Of a DNA stretch of 64,000 bases, positions 1 to 12,616 are shown piece by piece. Within the stretch, counting starts at the first letter, position 1, and each line of letters opens with the position of its first letter. A model generated the notes under the pieces. It was not told the DNA's origin, made no database searches, and worked only from the letters and a program-made list of their open reading frames with translations. The position numbers and the translations under genes are program-made. Source of the DNA: Lyophyllum atratum (lineage: Eukaryota; Basidiomycota; Agaricomycetes; Agaricales; Lyophyllaceae). The stretch spans positions 558,001-622,000 of the forward strand of contig JACGCN010000002.1 in assembly GCA_014905825.1 (NCBI GenBank), written 5' to 3'.

Positions 1-243
1 ATATGTCAGGAGGTGGGAAACAGGGACGACCAGGGTGATAAGACATGTAGATCCATGTAGATAGCGTAAGGTAGGGCGAGTAGGGTACAATCTAAGCACA
101 TAAGCACACAAAAAAGAGAAGGACAAGGGGTTGGGTTGGGGGTGGGGCACCGGACAATGCATATGCACACAATGGAAGATAGATATTATAGATCCGAAAA
201 TGAGAGTGAGAGGGAAGACAGGTTGGGGAGGGGGGGACGCGTC

Positions 244-3200
244 CTATCCCCCGCCCCCACCCGCACCAGCGGCACCTGTTGTCCTTCGTCGTCGTGTCTG
301 ACGTTTTGCCGGGGGCTGCTGTTCCGAATTGGCCGTGGTTGGCGAGGCGGTGTCTGCGGCCTGTTTGCGCTTGAGTGATGCGCTTGCCAGCGCCGGCGTG
401 TTGTTCGCACCGGACGAGACGGCAGGGGAGGAGCCAGGCGCAGAGGATGACGAGGCACCAGCTGTCTGCTGGGGTATCGTTTTATGCTGCTTTTGGGGCG
501 AGTTGCCCGCGGAGGGGGGTAGATTTTTTGGAGAGACCATGTGCATGGGGGCGGAATTGCCAGAGGGGTTTGTGACAGAGGGTGGGGCGCTTGAGTATAA
601 TGTTACAGCGGGGGTGGTAGGAACGTTGCTGGGATTACTGTGCATCGGGGCGTACGGATTGGGAAGCATGTTGGGGTTTGATTGGTTGTTGAGATTAGGT
701 GGGTTGAACGGTTGCATCTCTCGAATTTTCGATGCGAATTGTTTGAGAGCCTCTACAAAACGAAGAACAAAACATTGTCAGCATCCCAGAGGCGTGGTAA
801 AGAAGAAAATGCATACCAAGCGGGCCCATATTTTGCTCAGTCGAGTACGAAATGAGATCAGTCATAGCCGAGACACTCTCCGCCAGCTCCAAACATCGCA
901 TCGTCGCCTGCGGGATGCCAAAGGCATTCACCGGCTCCCCAGGTATAGTTGCCGCATCGATCGTTACCCTCGGCTCTTCCCACTTCTTATCCTCCTCCAA
1001 CTGCAGCTGCTGCTGCTGGCTCGTCGATGACGTCCCATTCGCCATCGGCGTCGCCGTATTCCGCACCCGTGGCGTTTTAGGCGAGCCCATCGTCCGCGGG
1101 CCCACGATCGACTCCAACGCAATATACTTGTCATGGAAGTTTGCGTCGAATTGAAAATCCTCAAACTTGAGCACGAAGTCTCGTGGGGCCGCGTTCCGTG
1201 CTGCGCCTGGCGGGTTGGCTGATGTCACTACGACATGCACGGTTAGTGGCCCTCGCAGCGTCACCGTGTATCCATTGTTGTACTTGTACGTCCAGATTGC
1301 GGTGACACACTCGACGACTGAATGTCCGGGGCCGTACTGTCGTTCTCGAGCGCCGTCTAGGGAGAGTGTCATTGATTTGACGCCGGACTGGGTTGTCACG
1401 AGAAAGAAGCGGGGGAGGATGGGGACGCCTATTTCTGATAAGATGGGAGACATGATCTGTCAGAGGGGTGTGGGCAGTTAAGGAGAGGAGTGACTCACCA
1501 AATGGTTTCGCTTCATTCCGCTGGTTGTCCTTCCATAAGGTGAATTTCAGCATGGCTTTTGGTGTGAAGTACTCCTTGATCGTCTCGCTCCACCAGGAAA
1601 GTTGCAGTTTATTCTGGAAATACAGGAGACGGTTAGGGCGCTGTTCAAAAGAGAGGAATAAGAAGTAGATTCGGACCTGTTTATCCTCTGCGGCTAGTAC
1701 TCCACTGAAATTCAGCAACCGAATAAGCCCTTGTCCGTTCCCAACATGTGCAAAAGGTCTGGAAAACACTCATTTATCAGTATCGCATCCAAAAATGACA
1801 AGGAAAGAGGACATACGAGGCTTGTTGGCGCGGTATCGCAGCAGCAGCAGATGGTGGCGTATCAGAAGGTGCCTGTGTCGGGGGTGCAACGTTCGACGGC
1901 ACCGGTCCCGGAAGAGGTACTTGGGTGGGTGGTGGTCTCGGTGCGATCGATAGATGCTGCGGGCCGGATCCCGGGACGGGTATCTGCATCTGTGACGTTG
2001 GCTGCTGGCCATGATGTGGTAGACCCATCCTGTTATTGGGAGGTGGCCCACTGGGCGGTATTTGTGGATGTGCTGAGCGTGGAGTGTGTGCCTGCTGGGA
2101 GGAGAGAGGCCTGGCTATGGCCTGGGGCTGCGATTGCGGTCGCTGGGGGTGCGAGTTCATGTGCGAGTCGGAGGAATGGGGAGAATGGTGGGAGATTTGT
2201 TGTTGCGGGAGGGGAGCATGGGGGTTGAGTTGAGAGGGCGGACGTGGGGGGACGTGCGAGGGTGGGGGCATGTTGAAGTGTGGTGTGAAGCCCTCCGGCG
2301 AGTTGTTGCTCATCTGCTCCAACTGCTGCGCAGGGGTCAGAGGGAAGCCCATTCGACCGCCGCTGCTCCCTGGCGTACCAAGGCCAGCCGACATGGGTTG
2401 GGGCACGTCTGTCATCGAGATGGGAGGAGTGGAGGACGGAACAAACGGGGTGTACTGACCATTCGCGCCGGGTTGCATCCGCGGCGTATGCTGCGCCTGG
2501 TTGAACTGGGGGTTGGAATAGTTCATGAAGGACATTGTTGGGTCATCCGTGTTCATCTGCGGACGATTAACGGGAGTGTGTGAGGGCCCTGGAGTTGACA
2601 TCGTCATGCTCGGCGTATGCGTTTGCGAGTGTGATCCGGGCCGGGGGGAGGGTACTTGTTGTGGATGCTGCGACGGGATTTGCACAGGGGATTGGAATTG
2701 GTTCTGATGCGGTCCAAGGGCATGCTGCATTGATGGTGGGTGCGACAGGCTGTTCATGAGCTGGGATTGCGCAGAACCCGTACGTCCTGGCATGCCGGGG
2801 TTGCCGCCTTGCCTATTCATCGGCATGGGCATATCTGGCGACATCTGGTTTTGCATATGTCCCTGACCCATCCTAAGTGGGTGCTGCATCCCTTGAGGTA
2901 TTTGACGCATTTGCGGCATATTGCCTTGTGCGGACATTCCCATGGCAAGGTTGTTGTTGACAACGTTCGGTGACATTCCACCCATTGGACCCGAACCCTG
3001 ATTCATCTGAGGTTGCGAAGACACCCGTCGAACCCCTACGTTTCCTGGCTGCTGGGTCATCATATTGGGGTTGAAGTTCATAGTCTGCCCGGACGGCATT
3101 CCGACCATGTGTGGGCCGCCGCCACCACCTGACATGGGGGCTCCCGAGGGGCCCATCATAGGTTGACCTGGTTGACTCTGTCGCATCTGCACTTGTCGTT

Positions 3201-3456
3201 GGTGGCGTCCGTCGCCGGCCTGCTGCATTTGAAGTCGGAATTGCTGCTGCTGCACGGAGTTCATGGGTCCAGGAGGGTTGTTGTGCATCATTGCAGGATT
3301 AGGTGGGTTCGAGGACGAGGAAAGACCGAGGTGAGCCGAAGACATTTGCTGCTGCCCAGATTGTGACATATTCTGCATGAACGGGGCGTTCATGCTCATC
3401 ATCGCTTGTGGTGGTAAACCCTGCCTGAGCATATCCGGGTGAACGTTACCGTTCAT
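244..3456 (-). CDS. LIM-domain-binding (LDB/PtaB-like) transcriptional co-regulator
   Basis: Five exons on the minus strand (1817-3456, 1677-1758, 1499-1613, 817-1434, 244-752) join in frame to 987 residues. Residues 1-546 are low-complexity, rich in Met, Gln, Pro, Gly and Ser. Residues about 547-830 form the LIM-bind region, with blocks such as GLIRLLNFSGVL, LQLSWWSETIKEYF and MLKFTLWK, as in animal LDB1/CLIM and fungal PtaB/Mfg1-type proteins. The tail is Ser/Ala-rich and ends near a basic stretch (KRQTRRRR) that could be a nuclear localisation signal. Family members dimerise and bridge DNA-bound factors; fungal relatives act with Som1/Mss11/Flo8-type regulators in adhesion and development. 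The ATG directly follows a TTCTTGTAG acceptor-like site, which suggests a 5'UTR intron. Family assignment is strong; the ligand and role here are inferred. Confidence 0.85.
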
Positions 3457-4217
3457 CTACAAGAAGCAAGGACAAGCCGAGAGGCGTCAGAACGAGCTTT
3501 TTTTGCGGCTAAGGTAGATAGAAGGACGAAAAAGATGACTAGGGACATAGAATGGGGGTATAATATTCACCAAGTAGCCAGAGTACGGACTTGCTCGAAA
3601 TCTCCGACGATCGGCGAGAATTCTTCCTGGGAAAGCAGATAAAAAGAGGTGGACACTGGAGAAGAATGTGCAGTGGAGTGGTTGTGCCGAGGAGAACGCC
3701 CGGGACAGCGAGGGGGGCGGGGGAAGGACGTTGCAGAGGGTGTGAGCGCTCTGTTGAACGGTTGTGTTCTACACGTGGCTTGACCCGCCCACCAGCCCCA
3801 ATGGGGAAATTATAACAACCACTCGATCCGATGACCTCCTGCTCACTCCTACCCACATATCTCTGCCCACACCTGCCCACACCAGGACATATTGAATTCC
3901 GAGCGAAGAGCCCTCGCCCGAGGCAATTTCATTATTGCTGAACCGAACAATCCTCTCTTGAGTATATATTGCGAGCTTGCTGTCATGTCGAAAAAGTTTT
4001 CCTCGGAAGAACGTTTGTAAGTACGAAACCTGCAGTCGCAGCAGCTGCAGCACATACTTCTAGGATCTACATCTATCTACGTCGTATGTAGTATGGCTAT
4101 AGCAGTCGACGCCTCCGGAATGCGCGGGCCGGGTATTAAGTTGCACGTGACCGTACAAATTTCTGAATCTTCGATTGATTCTCCAAGTTCTTCAGACCCT
4201 TTCGCCGCTGCGTCAAG
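3457..4217. other. divergent intergenic region
   Basis: About 760 bp between two divergently transcribed genes (the LDB-like gene leftward, IMP3 rightward). It should hold both promoters and the 5'UTRs. I see no conserved protein-coding segment or clear repeat. Short open frames here have no recognisable homology. Confidence 0.6.
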
Positions 4218-5068
4218 ATGGTCCGCAAACTCAAGTATCATGAGCAGAAGTTGCTCAAGAAGGTCGACTTTCTCAACGTACGTCTCCCTTTTCTCGTTCA
4301 TAGTGCTCGGTTGACTGTTCGTGCAGTGGAAACAAGATGCCAACCTTCGAGAAATCAAGGTAATGCGTCGCTATCACATTCAGGACAGAGAGGATTACCA
4401 TAAGTGAGCAGTCAATGTCACTTTATGTCGCAGGACTTATTTAGAATGCAGGTACAACAAACTATGTGGTTCACTCCGTGGATACGCCCACCGCCTCTCC
4501 CTGCTGCCTGCCCAGGACCCATTTCGCTCGCGCATGGAAGGCCAGCTCCTCTCCAAACTCTACGACATGGGCGTAATCAACACCTCTGCAAAGCTCAGTG
4601 ACGTCGACAACAAGCTTACCGTAGCAGCTTTCTGCCGGCGGCGACTCGCCGTATTCATGTGCATGACCAAGATGTCTGAAACCGTCAGCGCTGTGCGTCC
4701 TCGTTCCATTTTTGTTATGTTTTGTCGGATCACTCCCAGATTCTGAGCATCGTATCCTATCCCATGTGCAGGCTGTCAAGTTCATCGAACAAGGTCACGT
4801 CCGCGTGGGGCCTGACACCGTCACCGACCCTGCCTTCCTGGTCACCAGGTGCGCTGCCACCTAGCTTGATATCATACCTGAGGGTTATCTGATTCGTTGC
4901 TTTTAAGGCATATGGAAGACTTCGTCACCTGGGTCGACACCTCCAAGCTGAAGAGGACTATCATGTCTTACAACGACGAGGTACGCACTATATATACCTT
5001 TCGCGGCGGCCTGGACTGACCCATGCGTCTCTCTTTCAACTCAGCTGGACGATTTTGATCTGTTGTGA
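4218..5068 (+). CDS. IMP3: U3 small nucleolar RNP protein IMP3
   Basis: Six exons (4218-4277, 4327-4403, 4452-4692, 4772-4848, 4908-4980, 5045-5068) give 183 residues, almost the length of human IMP3 (184). The N-terminus [20 protein letters not shown], the block [14 protein letters not shown] followed by [10 protein letters not shown], and the end [15 protein letters not shown] are hallmarks of the family. The middle-to-C-terminal part is the S4-type RNA-binding fold. IMP3 binds the U3 snoRNA / pre-rRNA hinge duplex in the SSU processome with IMP4 and MPP10, and acts in the nucleolus in 18S rRNA maturation. All introns are GT-AG and no frame break is needed. Confidence 0.96.
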
Positions 5069-6561
5069 TCAATTTGACCCTCAAAAGTTGACAATGACAT
5101 GGCTGCAATCATATGAGCAGCCCGACTTACTGCCGCGCCAAGATTTCACCATCAGGGTCGGGGCAGGTGAGAGGGGATCGGGTACATTTGGGGCAAAAGA
5201 GATACCATAGTGCCAGCCCAGCACCACCTGGATCGCCCAGAGGGCCTGGATTTCACTGGGATTATACAACGTACATACTCCATGGGTACAGATAGATGGG
5301 AAGCTTTTCGTTGATCTAGGACGTAGATATGGACCTGCCCATCGGCTTTTCCGAGAGCCAGCACGGCGCCCAGGATATCATCTCTTCGACAGTATAACGA
5401 AGTATCAGGCCTGCTGGGATCTTAATTTGTGCCAGTGTGATCCCTTGCCCAAGCCTCCCCAGCAGAGCACATAACAAGCTCGGCTATGTTGTCCATTGCC
5501 CGAAGGAGTTGGCTGCTGCTATTGTACAACCATTACCAAAGTGCAACGACCGAACCTGAGCAATCATGAAACCCACTGAGCAGCGGTGCAATCTGTGTTC
5601 AGACTCCCTAGATACGGTCAGGTTTCACAAGTAAGGCTGCCCAGGATTCGCCTGAGCGAAGATATAAGCTCGAGAGCCACGGCACGTTGCTGGATATGTA
5701 CGAAATTTTCGAAAGCCTCTCGCATGCGATTGACAGGAGATGCCGGGCATCGCAAGGAAACGTTCGGGCCCTCCTGTCCTCTTTGCTAGCACGATTGCCT
5801 ATCGACGTCGTGAACGTTGCCCGTCATGTACATTAAATCCCCAGGATATCTTCTGCAAAGCCGTCTGCTTGAGAGATTCGGATCCAAATGCGCCGAAATC
5901 CTCCGCTGACCGTGTTCACGAATCCGGGTTCGTCAGCTCCCTCACGATTTCATTAAGTCATGAGATACAGTGGTCGATGCGTGCATCCTGTCAAAGGGTC
6001 ATCATGAATACACATGGCGTGGTGATATACATATCTTGATGACCTGCCTTGGACCCAACACTAGTAGGAGCTGTAGGATATCGGGGCGAGACCGCAATGC
6101 CGGCTGATTGGAGGGATTATCCTGGAGTATCCCAAAACGCCGTATCCTGAAGAGATTGTGCATGCTCCGGAGCGAAGGATGTGTCATAGCTGGGAACTAC
6201 TGGGAAGGTTCAGCATGATCATCGCTGTCAAGAGTACCGTAGACCCCTAAAATGAAGAACTTAGGCACCGAGATCTCATCCAAGCGATTGTCCAGGAATT
6301 GCTATCCACGATAGTTCGAAAGATGAAGTTCTTTACTAAGAGAGCATCGACTAGAAATAATAACATGGTGGTGGTGAAGAGAGAAAGGCATAGTGTGATC
6401 AACAATCATTTCCCCATTCAACTTCAAGGCGCGTGGAACCTGTTCACCGCGCTTGCTTGACAACCACTTCCTCCGCACTTTTTCTCTCCAAGATACCCTT
6501 TCCACTGGCACAACTCGCATCTAGAGCGTGTTTCTCGCCGCTCAATCCTACTGTATAGACA
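5069..6561. other. intergenic region with possible decayed coding sequence
   Basis: About 1.5 kb between IMP3 and the kinesin gene. On the minus strand at about 5150-5364 a frame reads LALGKADGQVHIYVLD, which resembles one WD40-type strand, but no further repeat follows and the frame is quickly closed. Other minus-strand frames near 5600-5900 and 6002-6187 are open but unrecognised. No start, intron set or full domain can be assembled, so any gene here is dead or not real. The 3' part must contain the kinesin promoter. Confidence 0.4.
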
Positions 6562-9500
6562 ATGGCCGAGGCAGGAGACGGTAACATCAAAGTCGTCGTC
6601 CGATGTCGGCCACTCAACTCTCGCGGTACGTGCCTAATCTGGGTGCCACCCTCATCGTCGCGCGTAGGGCGTATTATGGCACTGACGCAAGACATGCATA
6701 GAGCTCGCGCGGGGCGCAAAGCCCCTCATTCGAATGACGGGAAACCAGACGATCATCGACCCGCCCGAGGCGGGGTCTGCGCAGGACTCGAAGCGCGCGA
6801 CGGAGCGGAAGCAGCTAGCGTTCAGTTTTGACAAGAGTTATTGGTCTGCGGGCCCAAGGGACGAGCCGGAGTACTGCTCGCAGCAGACGTTGTACGATGA
6901 CTTGGGGAAGGAACTTTTGGATCATGGGTTTTCGGGATTTAATGCGTGTATTTTGGCTTGTGAGTTGCCATCCTTATTGTATATTGGTTTATGAATTAAC
7001 ACTAGGGTGGTGAAGATGGACAGACTGGTATGGGCGGCTTGTTGTTCATTGCGCGTTATAGCTAATTTGTCTGGTGAAGGATCCGGAAAATCTTACAGGT
7101 GAGTAGCACCACATGTATCTCCTTGGCGAAAGCTAATGTCATGACACAGTATGATGGGCTGTACGTAGTTGAATACCGTGGACCCGTTCAGTCACTTACA
7201 ATTCTCTAGACGGCCCGGACAAGGGTATTATCCCACTCACATGTCAAGAATTGTTTGATCGGGTAGAGACCAAACGGACGGCCGACCCGAACCTCTCCTT
7301 CACGGTCGAAGTCTCGTATATTGAGGTACACTCACGCGTCGAGATCCCAGAAGCAGCAACTTACAACCCTCCAGATCTACAACGAGAAAGTGCGGGATCT
7401 GCTGAATCCCAAGAATACTGGGAATCTCAGGGTTCGCGAGCATCCCAGCCTAGGACCTTACGTTGAGGATCTCTCCAAGCTAGTTGTAAATAGCTATGAA
7501 GAAATGATGACTCTTATGGACGAGGGTAACAAGGCGCGGACGGTCGCTGCCACGAACATGAACGAAACGTGCGTTCTACTTCCACATCGCGTGTTACATG
7601 CCACTCATGGGCACTGATTCTTTGAAGGTCGTCTCGTTCGCATGCCGTGTTTACCCTCCTCCTGACCATGAAGCGACACGATGTCGACACGAACATGGAC
7701 ACCGAGAAGGTGTCACGCATCAGGTGCGGCCTACTCGGCCTACATTGCCTACTCTTTTCTTATTTATGTGCAGCTTGGTCGATTTGGCCGGATCAGAACG
7801 TGCGAATTCGACAGGAGCGACGGGTCAGCGACTGAAGGAAGGCGCGAACATCAATAAATCACTCACGACGCTCGGCAAAGTCATCTCAGCGCTTGCGGTA
7901 GCCAGTTCAGTAGATCCTAGCAAGAAGGGCAAGAAGGGCAAGGCCGAAGAGTTCGTCCCTTACCGTGATTCGGTGTGTCCTTCTTCTCGATTTTCCGATC
8001 GCGCGAGCTCATTGGGGCACGTAGGTCCTCACCTGGTTGCTCAAGGACAGCTTGGGCGGCAACTCAAAAACGGCCATGATTGCTGCTATCGCACCTGCTG
8101 ATTACGAAGGAGACGCTCAGTACCTTGCGGTATGCCGATCAGGCCAAGAAGATCAAGAACAAGGCAGTTGTGAACGAGGATCCGAACGCGAAGCTAGTCC
8201 GAGAGCTCAAAGAAGAGCTGGAGATGCTCAGAGGTACGCTCGCATCGCACTTTTTGTGTTTTCTGATATGTGTGGATTTCATTAATGATCGGATGCTTGT
8301 TCTTCCTTCGTGCCAGCTCGCGTATCGGGACCAAGTGAAGATGTGTATGACCCCAAGGTGCCGCCCGAGAAGCAGAAGGTCACATACCAGACAAAGGATG
8401 GTCGCATCAAGACTGTGACCAAAGCAGAGCTGCAGGAGCAGATGGAGACGAGTGAAAAGCTGATGCAGAGCCTGAACGAGACATGGGAGCAGAAGATGGA
8501 GAGGACACAGGAGGTGCAGAAGGAGCGGGAGAAGGCCCTGGAGGAGCTGGGTATCACAGTGGAGAAGAATCTTGTGGGTGTTCATACACCCAAGAAGGTG
8601 TGGCGAACTTTCCTTGGTGCCTAGCTTGGGTGTATTGACCCGTTCATTCTTATGCGATCAGATGCCACATCTTGTGAACCTGGTGCGTATTCTTTCCCCC
8701 TTGTGCATCATCAGTTGGTGTGGCCGTACAGCTGACTCTGCAAATGCCTTCTGTGTAGAATGAAGGTTCGTTTGATGACGCAGCTAGATGCTTCAGGTGT
8801 AGCATGTACTAATTTGGGATACTTCGCAGATCCGCTCATGAGCGAATGCCTAATATACCAAATCAAGCCTGGAAAGACTATCGTACGTGGTGCTTGCTAC
8901 TTGTACCCGCGATTTCACTACAACAGACGCGTCATCTTGTCAGGTCGGTCGGCTGGATAGCGATAAGCCTGCTGCGATTCGCTTGAGTGGTGATAATATC
9001 TTGGAAGAACACTGCTATTTCGATAATAATGAAGGGAGGGTCGTCATCCAGTCTATGCCTGACAGCGTCACCGTAAGTTGTTTCTAATTGAACGGAAGGT
9101 GCATTATTGAAGCGAGCCTTGACTGTTTTCTAGTTCTTGAACGGTAAACAACTCGTCCCTGGACAGGTAATTGTATCAACGCCTTCTAAACCCTTCATCT
9201 GATGTATGTATGGTATCCCAGTCGCACAAACTTCGCTCTGGTTTCCGCATCATTCTTGGTAGGTGCATTCCGATAGTATCCTTCCACTTGTGTAACATTA
9301 TTTTATTTAGGCGACAATCATGTCTTCCGATTTAACAATCCAGAGGAGGTCCGCAAGCAAAGGGATCGCGCGACGGCCAAATCCAATCTCCATCTAGCTA
9401 TCTCTGCAGGCGATATAGATGGGGAAACGTCGACACGCCCAGACTCTCCAACCTCCTCTGCTGAGGAAGCTGACGTGGATTGGAACTTTGCTAAGCGTGA

Positions 9501-12500
9501 AGCAGCCTTTGCTCGCCTTGGTTTGGATCCTGCGCTCGATAACCTGCCAGACGATGATCTCAACAAGCTTTACGAGAAGATCACGAAGGTGAAGACTATG
9601 CGTGACCACAATACCAACTCGAAGTCGCGGCCGGAGAGCAGTCTCAGCCAGGCGGACGATGTATGGAGCGAAACAGGCCGACAGTTTTCTAGCGATGCCA
9701 CTACTACGGACGATACAAGTCTGCACGGCAGCCCTGCGGTCTTCGATGGCTCCCTCAAGGATGTCCAGCACCAATTGGAACACAGACTGCAGGAAATGAC
9801 CGAGTCCTCGGCAGAGGCAGAGGACCTGAAGGTCGAGAAGGAGCACATGGAGCACCAGCTGAGGCTTGTTCGCAACCAGATGAGGCGCCTCATTGACGCA
9901 CGTTCGAGAGGGGAATCATTGGAAGGAGCAGACTTTGAACCCGTTATTTACTCGGCAAAGCAACTAAGGTTGATTCATAAAGTCCTCGATCGGTGGAGAG
10001 CTCATCGTTCGTTTTCGATGGCGGAGATGGTCTTGTCAAGTGCGGTGATGATCAAGGAAGCCAACATCATCAGGTACGTGCTTGATATATGTTGCAAGCC
10101 GTAAATCTAAATGAAAACAGCAAGGAACTTGGCAAAGACGTTTCCTACAACTTCACCATCTCTTCCGGCGGTTCACTTGGCGCCCCTACCTCTGCAGTTG
10201 ACACCATTGCAGGGTTGGACGAATTTGGCGATGTCGCCGATCCTATTCTCGCCTCTTCCACACAACCTTCTGTTGCCGTTAAAGTCCTAGACAAGCGACA
10301 CAACGCCATATATTCCTGGTCACTAGATCGCATGCAGCAACAATTGCAACGGATGCGGAACTTGACAACATACATTGACCGTCCATCCTACACGCAGCAT
10401 TTCTCTTCCGACGAACCCTTCTACGACTCACCTCCTCCGGAATATTCCTTTATCGGCAACAGCTTGATATCACTTGCTCCGCTTGCCCGCCGATTGTCTT
10501 CTTCGTCAACAGTTCCCATATTCTGTCGATATACGTCAGAGGCAATTGGCTCGTGTCGCGTTGACATCAAAATTGTCAGCGTGGTGCTGTCCGCTAAACA
10601 TATGAACGGCTCCAGCGCTTCTACCCGAGCTTCTTCACCTATTCCTGGGACTATCCTCCCTGGAAGCAAACTGATATTCTTCCTGACCGTTGACACTGTC
10701 AAGGGCTTATCCTCCCACGACTTCTCAGCAATCCATCTTCAGGTTCGCCTCTCATCAATTGTGGGGCCCAATGTACCGTCGGAGGAAGTGTTTCCATCTA
10801 CCGCGCTCGATATGGAGGCTTCGTCCCTGTCGGAACTGAAGTTCAGACGCAGCTTCTCGATTGTCGCATCCACCAAAGTGTTGAATCACTTACGCCAAGG
10901 ATATGCTCCCATCGAATTCTTCGCCGCGGTGCGGCCCACATACCTCGAACGGCTTGAAAGATGGGATGAATTACGAGAGCAGAAACACTATCCTCAACTC
11001 AGTACAGGAAATCGTACGCCTGACAGCCGCCCAACTCTGCCGCCGATGCGAAGATCAGAGACTGACTTCGTGGTAGAACAGACGCACGACGTTGTTGCGT
11101 GGTTACAGATCTGCGAGCTAGGGCCAGACGGGTCGTATGTCCCCGTCCCAGTGATTTCGCAAGGCAGCCTCGACCCGGGCTCGTTCTCGTTACACCAAGG
11201 ACTTCAGCGGCGTCTCATTCTGTCACTTTCGTCCAACTCGGGACAACAGCTGCCGTGGTTGGAAGTAACGAAGGTCCGCATTGGCAACATTCGTCTACTA
11301 GACGCCAAGGGCCGCACGCACGAATCCATGTCGAAGGTGTTGATCACGCTACCGCTGATGAAGGACCAGACGATCGAGTTTAAACCTGATGGAACAGGGC
11401 TGCTGGAAGCTACGACATTGTGGGACTCAAGCATCCACGACTCCGTGCTGCTAAACAGAGTGACCGCGGCAAATCAGAGGGTGCTGCTCCAGGTCAGTTT
11501 CGGCGTGGCAGTAGAGACCTGTGGCGATCCTATCCAGTTCAATATGGACGCTGCTGTCACGATGGGAACTCGTGACGCGAGCCCACCATCGAAGATACTG
11601 ACTTTCTTCGGGTCTACTAAAATTCTGTCGAAGACAAGCAACCTGTTCAGTGTTCGGCTATCGCCCCCACTCACTCGTTCGCCAAGAGACCTCTGGCGGC
11701 TGGATACCTCGGAGAAGTACGTCCGAGGCGAGGAGGCATTGGGAGTGTGGAAGCCTCGTGGAGTATCAGTCGTTGAGGACTACGACCGTCTGGTATCAAC
11801 GGAACGTCGGGCAGCTGATGTGCAAGCTATTCGTGTCATCCTTTCAAATCATCCGCCCCGTCCGCTTGCAGTAGACGCACTTGCCTGGCGTGCCGACGCT
11901 ATCCTTGCTAAGTCTCTAGCATTGTGGCAGAAGCAGTTTGGGCACCGCGGTAAAGTGTGTTTCTTTTTGCGTTATCAGATAAGAGAATTTCCTTTCATGA
12001 TTTCTGACAACCCCCGTTTCCTAGATCGTTCTGACACAAGATCCTTCCGACCCTGACGAACAGGCGTCCCCAAAGAAGCTGACGACAGATTTCGGATCAC
12101 TCGAAGGGTTAAAGCTCATCTCTGACACTAAGCTGATACCTCGGAGGTACGATTCCTTCATCTCATCCCAGAATACTAATTCACTGCCCGCTAGTGATGG
12201 CGCAACTAAGAAAGGGCACCTGATGATTCTGACTGACGCCAGTCAAGATACCTGGGAACGGCGCTGGTTTGTGCTAAGAAGGTGTGTTCACAACCGTCCA
12301 AATGATATCATACTGAGGATGAATACGTAGACCTTACCTGCATATCTACGCCCACTCCAACGAGCTCGAAGAGATGGGCATCGTCAGCCTTAGCGGAGTC
12401 AACGTCGAGAGTGATCCGCATAAGGAATCTCTGCTCGGGGTAAGTCGTCCCTGCATACTTCATAAGCCTCACAACTCACTGACCAATGATCCCGCGTAGA

Positions 12501-12616
12501 AGCCCTTCTGTTTCACTCTCTTTACCGCTTCAAATTCCCATGCCCTCGCTGCCCCTAATGTGAAGGAGCTCCACGCCTGGATATCGAAGCTCGATCCCAC
12601 CCGTTTACCCTCTTGA
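6562..12616 (+). CDS. kin3: kinesin-3 (UNC-104/KIF1-type) microtubule motor
   Basis: I could join 23 exons: 6562-6625, 6702-6959, 7016-7027, 7080-7098, 7150-7160, 7210-7325, 7375-7568, 7628-7723, 7774-7972, 8025-8233, 8317-8597, 8662-8682, 8759-8765, 8830-8882, 8944-9072, 9134-9166, 9222-9258, 9311-10073, 10121-11954, 12025-12146, 12195-12281, 12331-12439, 12500-12616. They give about 1,589 residues. The motor has P-loop GQTGSGKS (109-116), switch II DLAGSE (about 260-265) and a lysine-rich loop 12 ([12 protein letters not shown]) before [12 protein letters not shown], the kinesin-3 K-loop. An FHA domain follows the neck (about 495-600), then coiled coil, a KIF1B-like region and a C-terminal PH domain (about 1,480-1,585). 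Family members move early endosomes or vesicles to microtubule plus ends in hyphae. One surplus base at 8109-8110 breaks the frame between APADYE and [10 protein letters not shown]. Confidence 0.95.
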
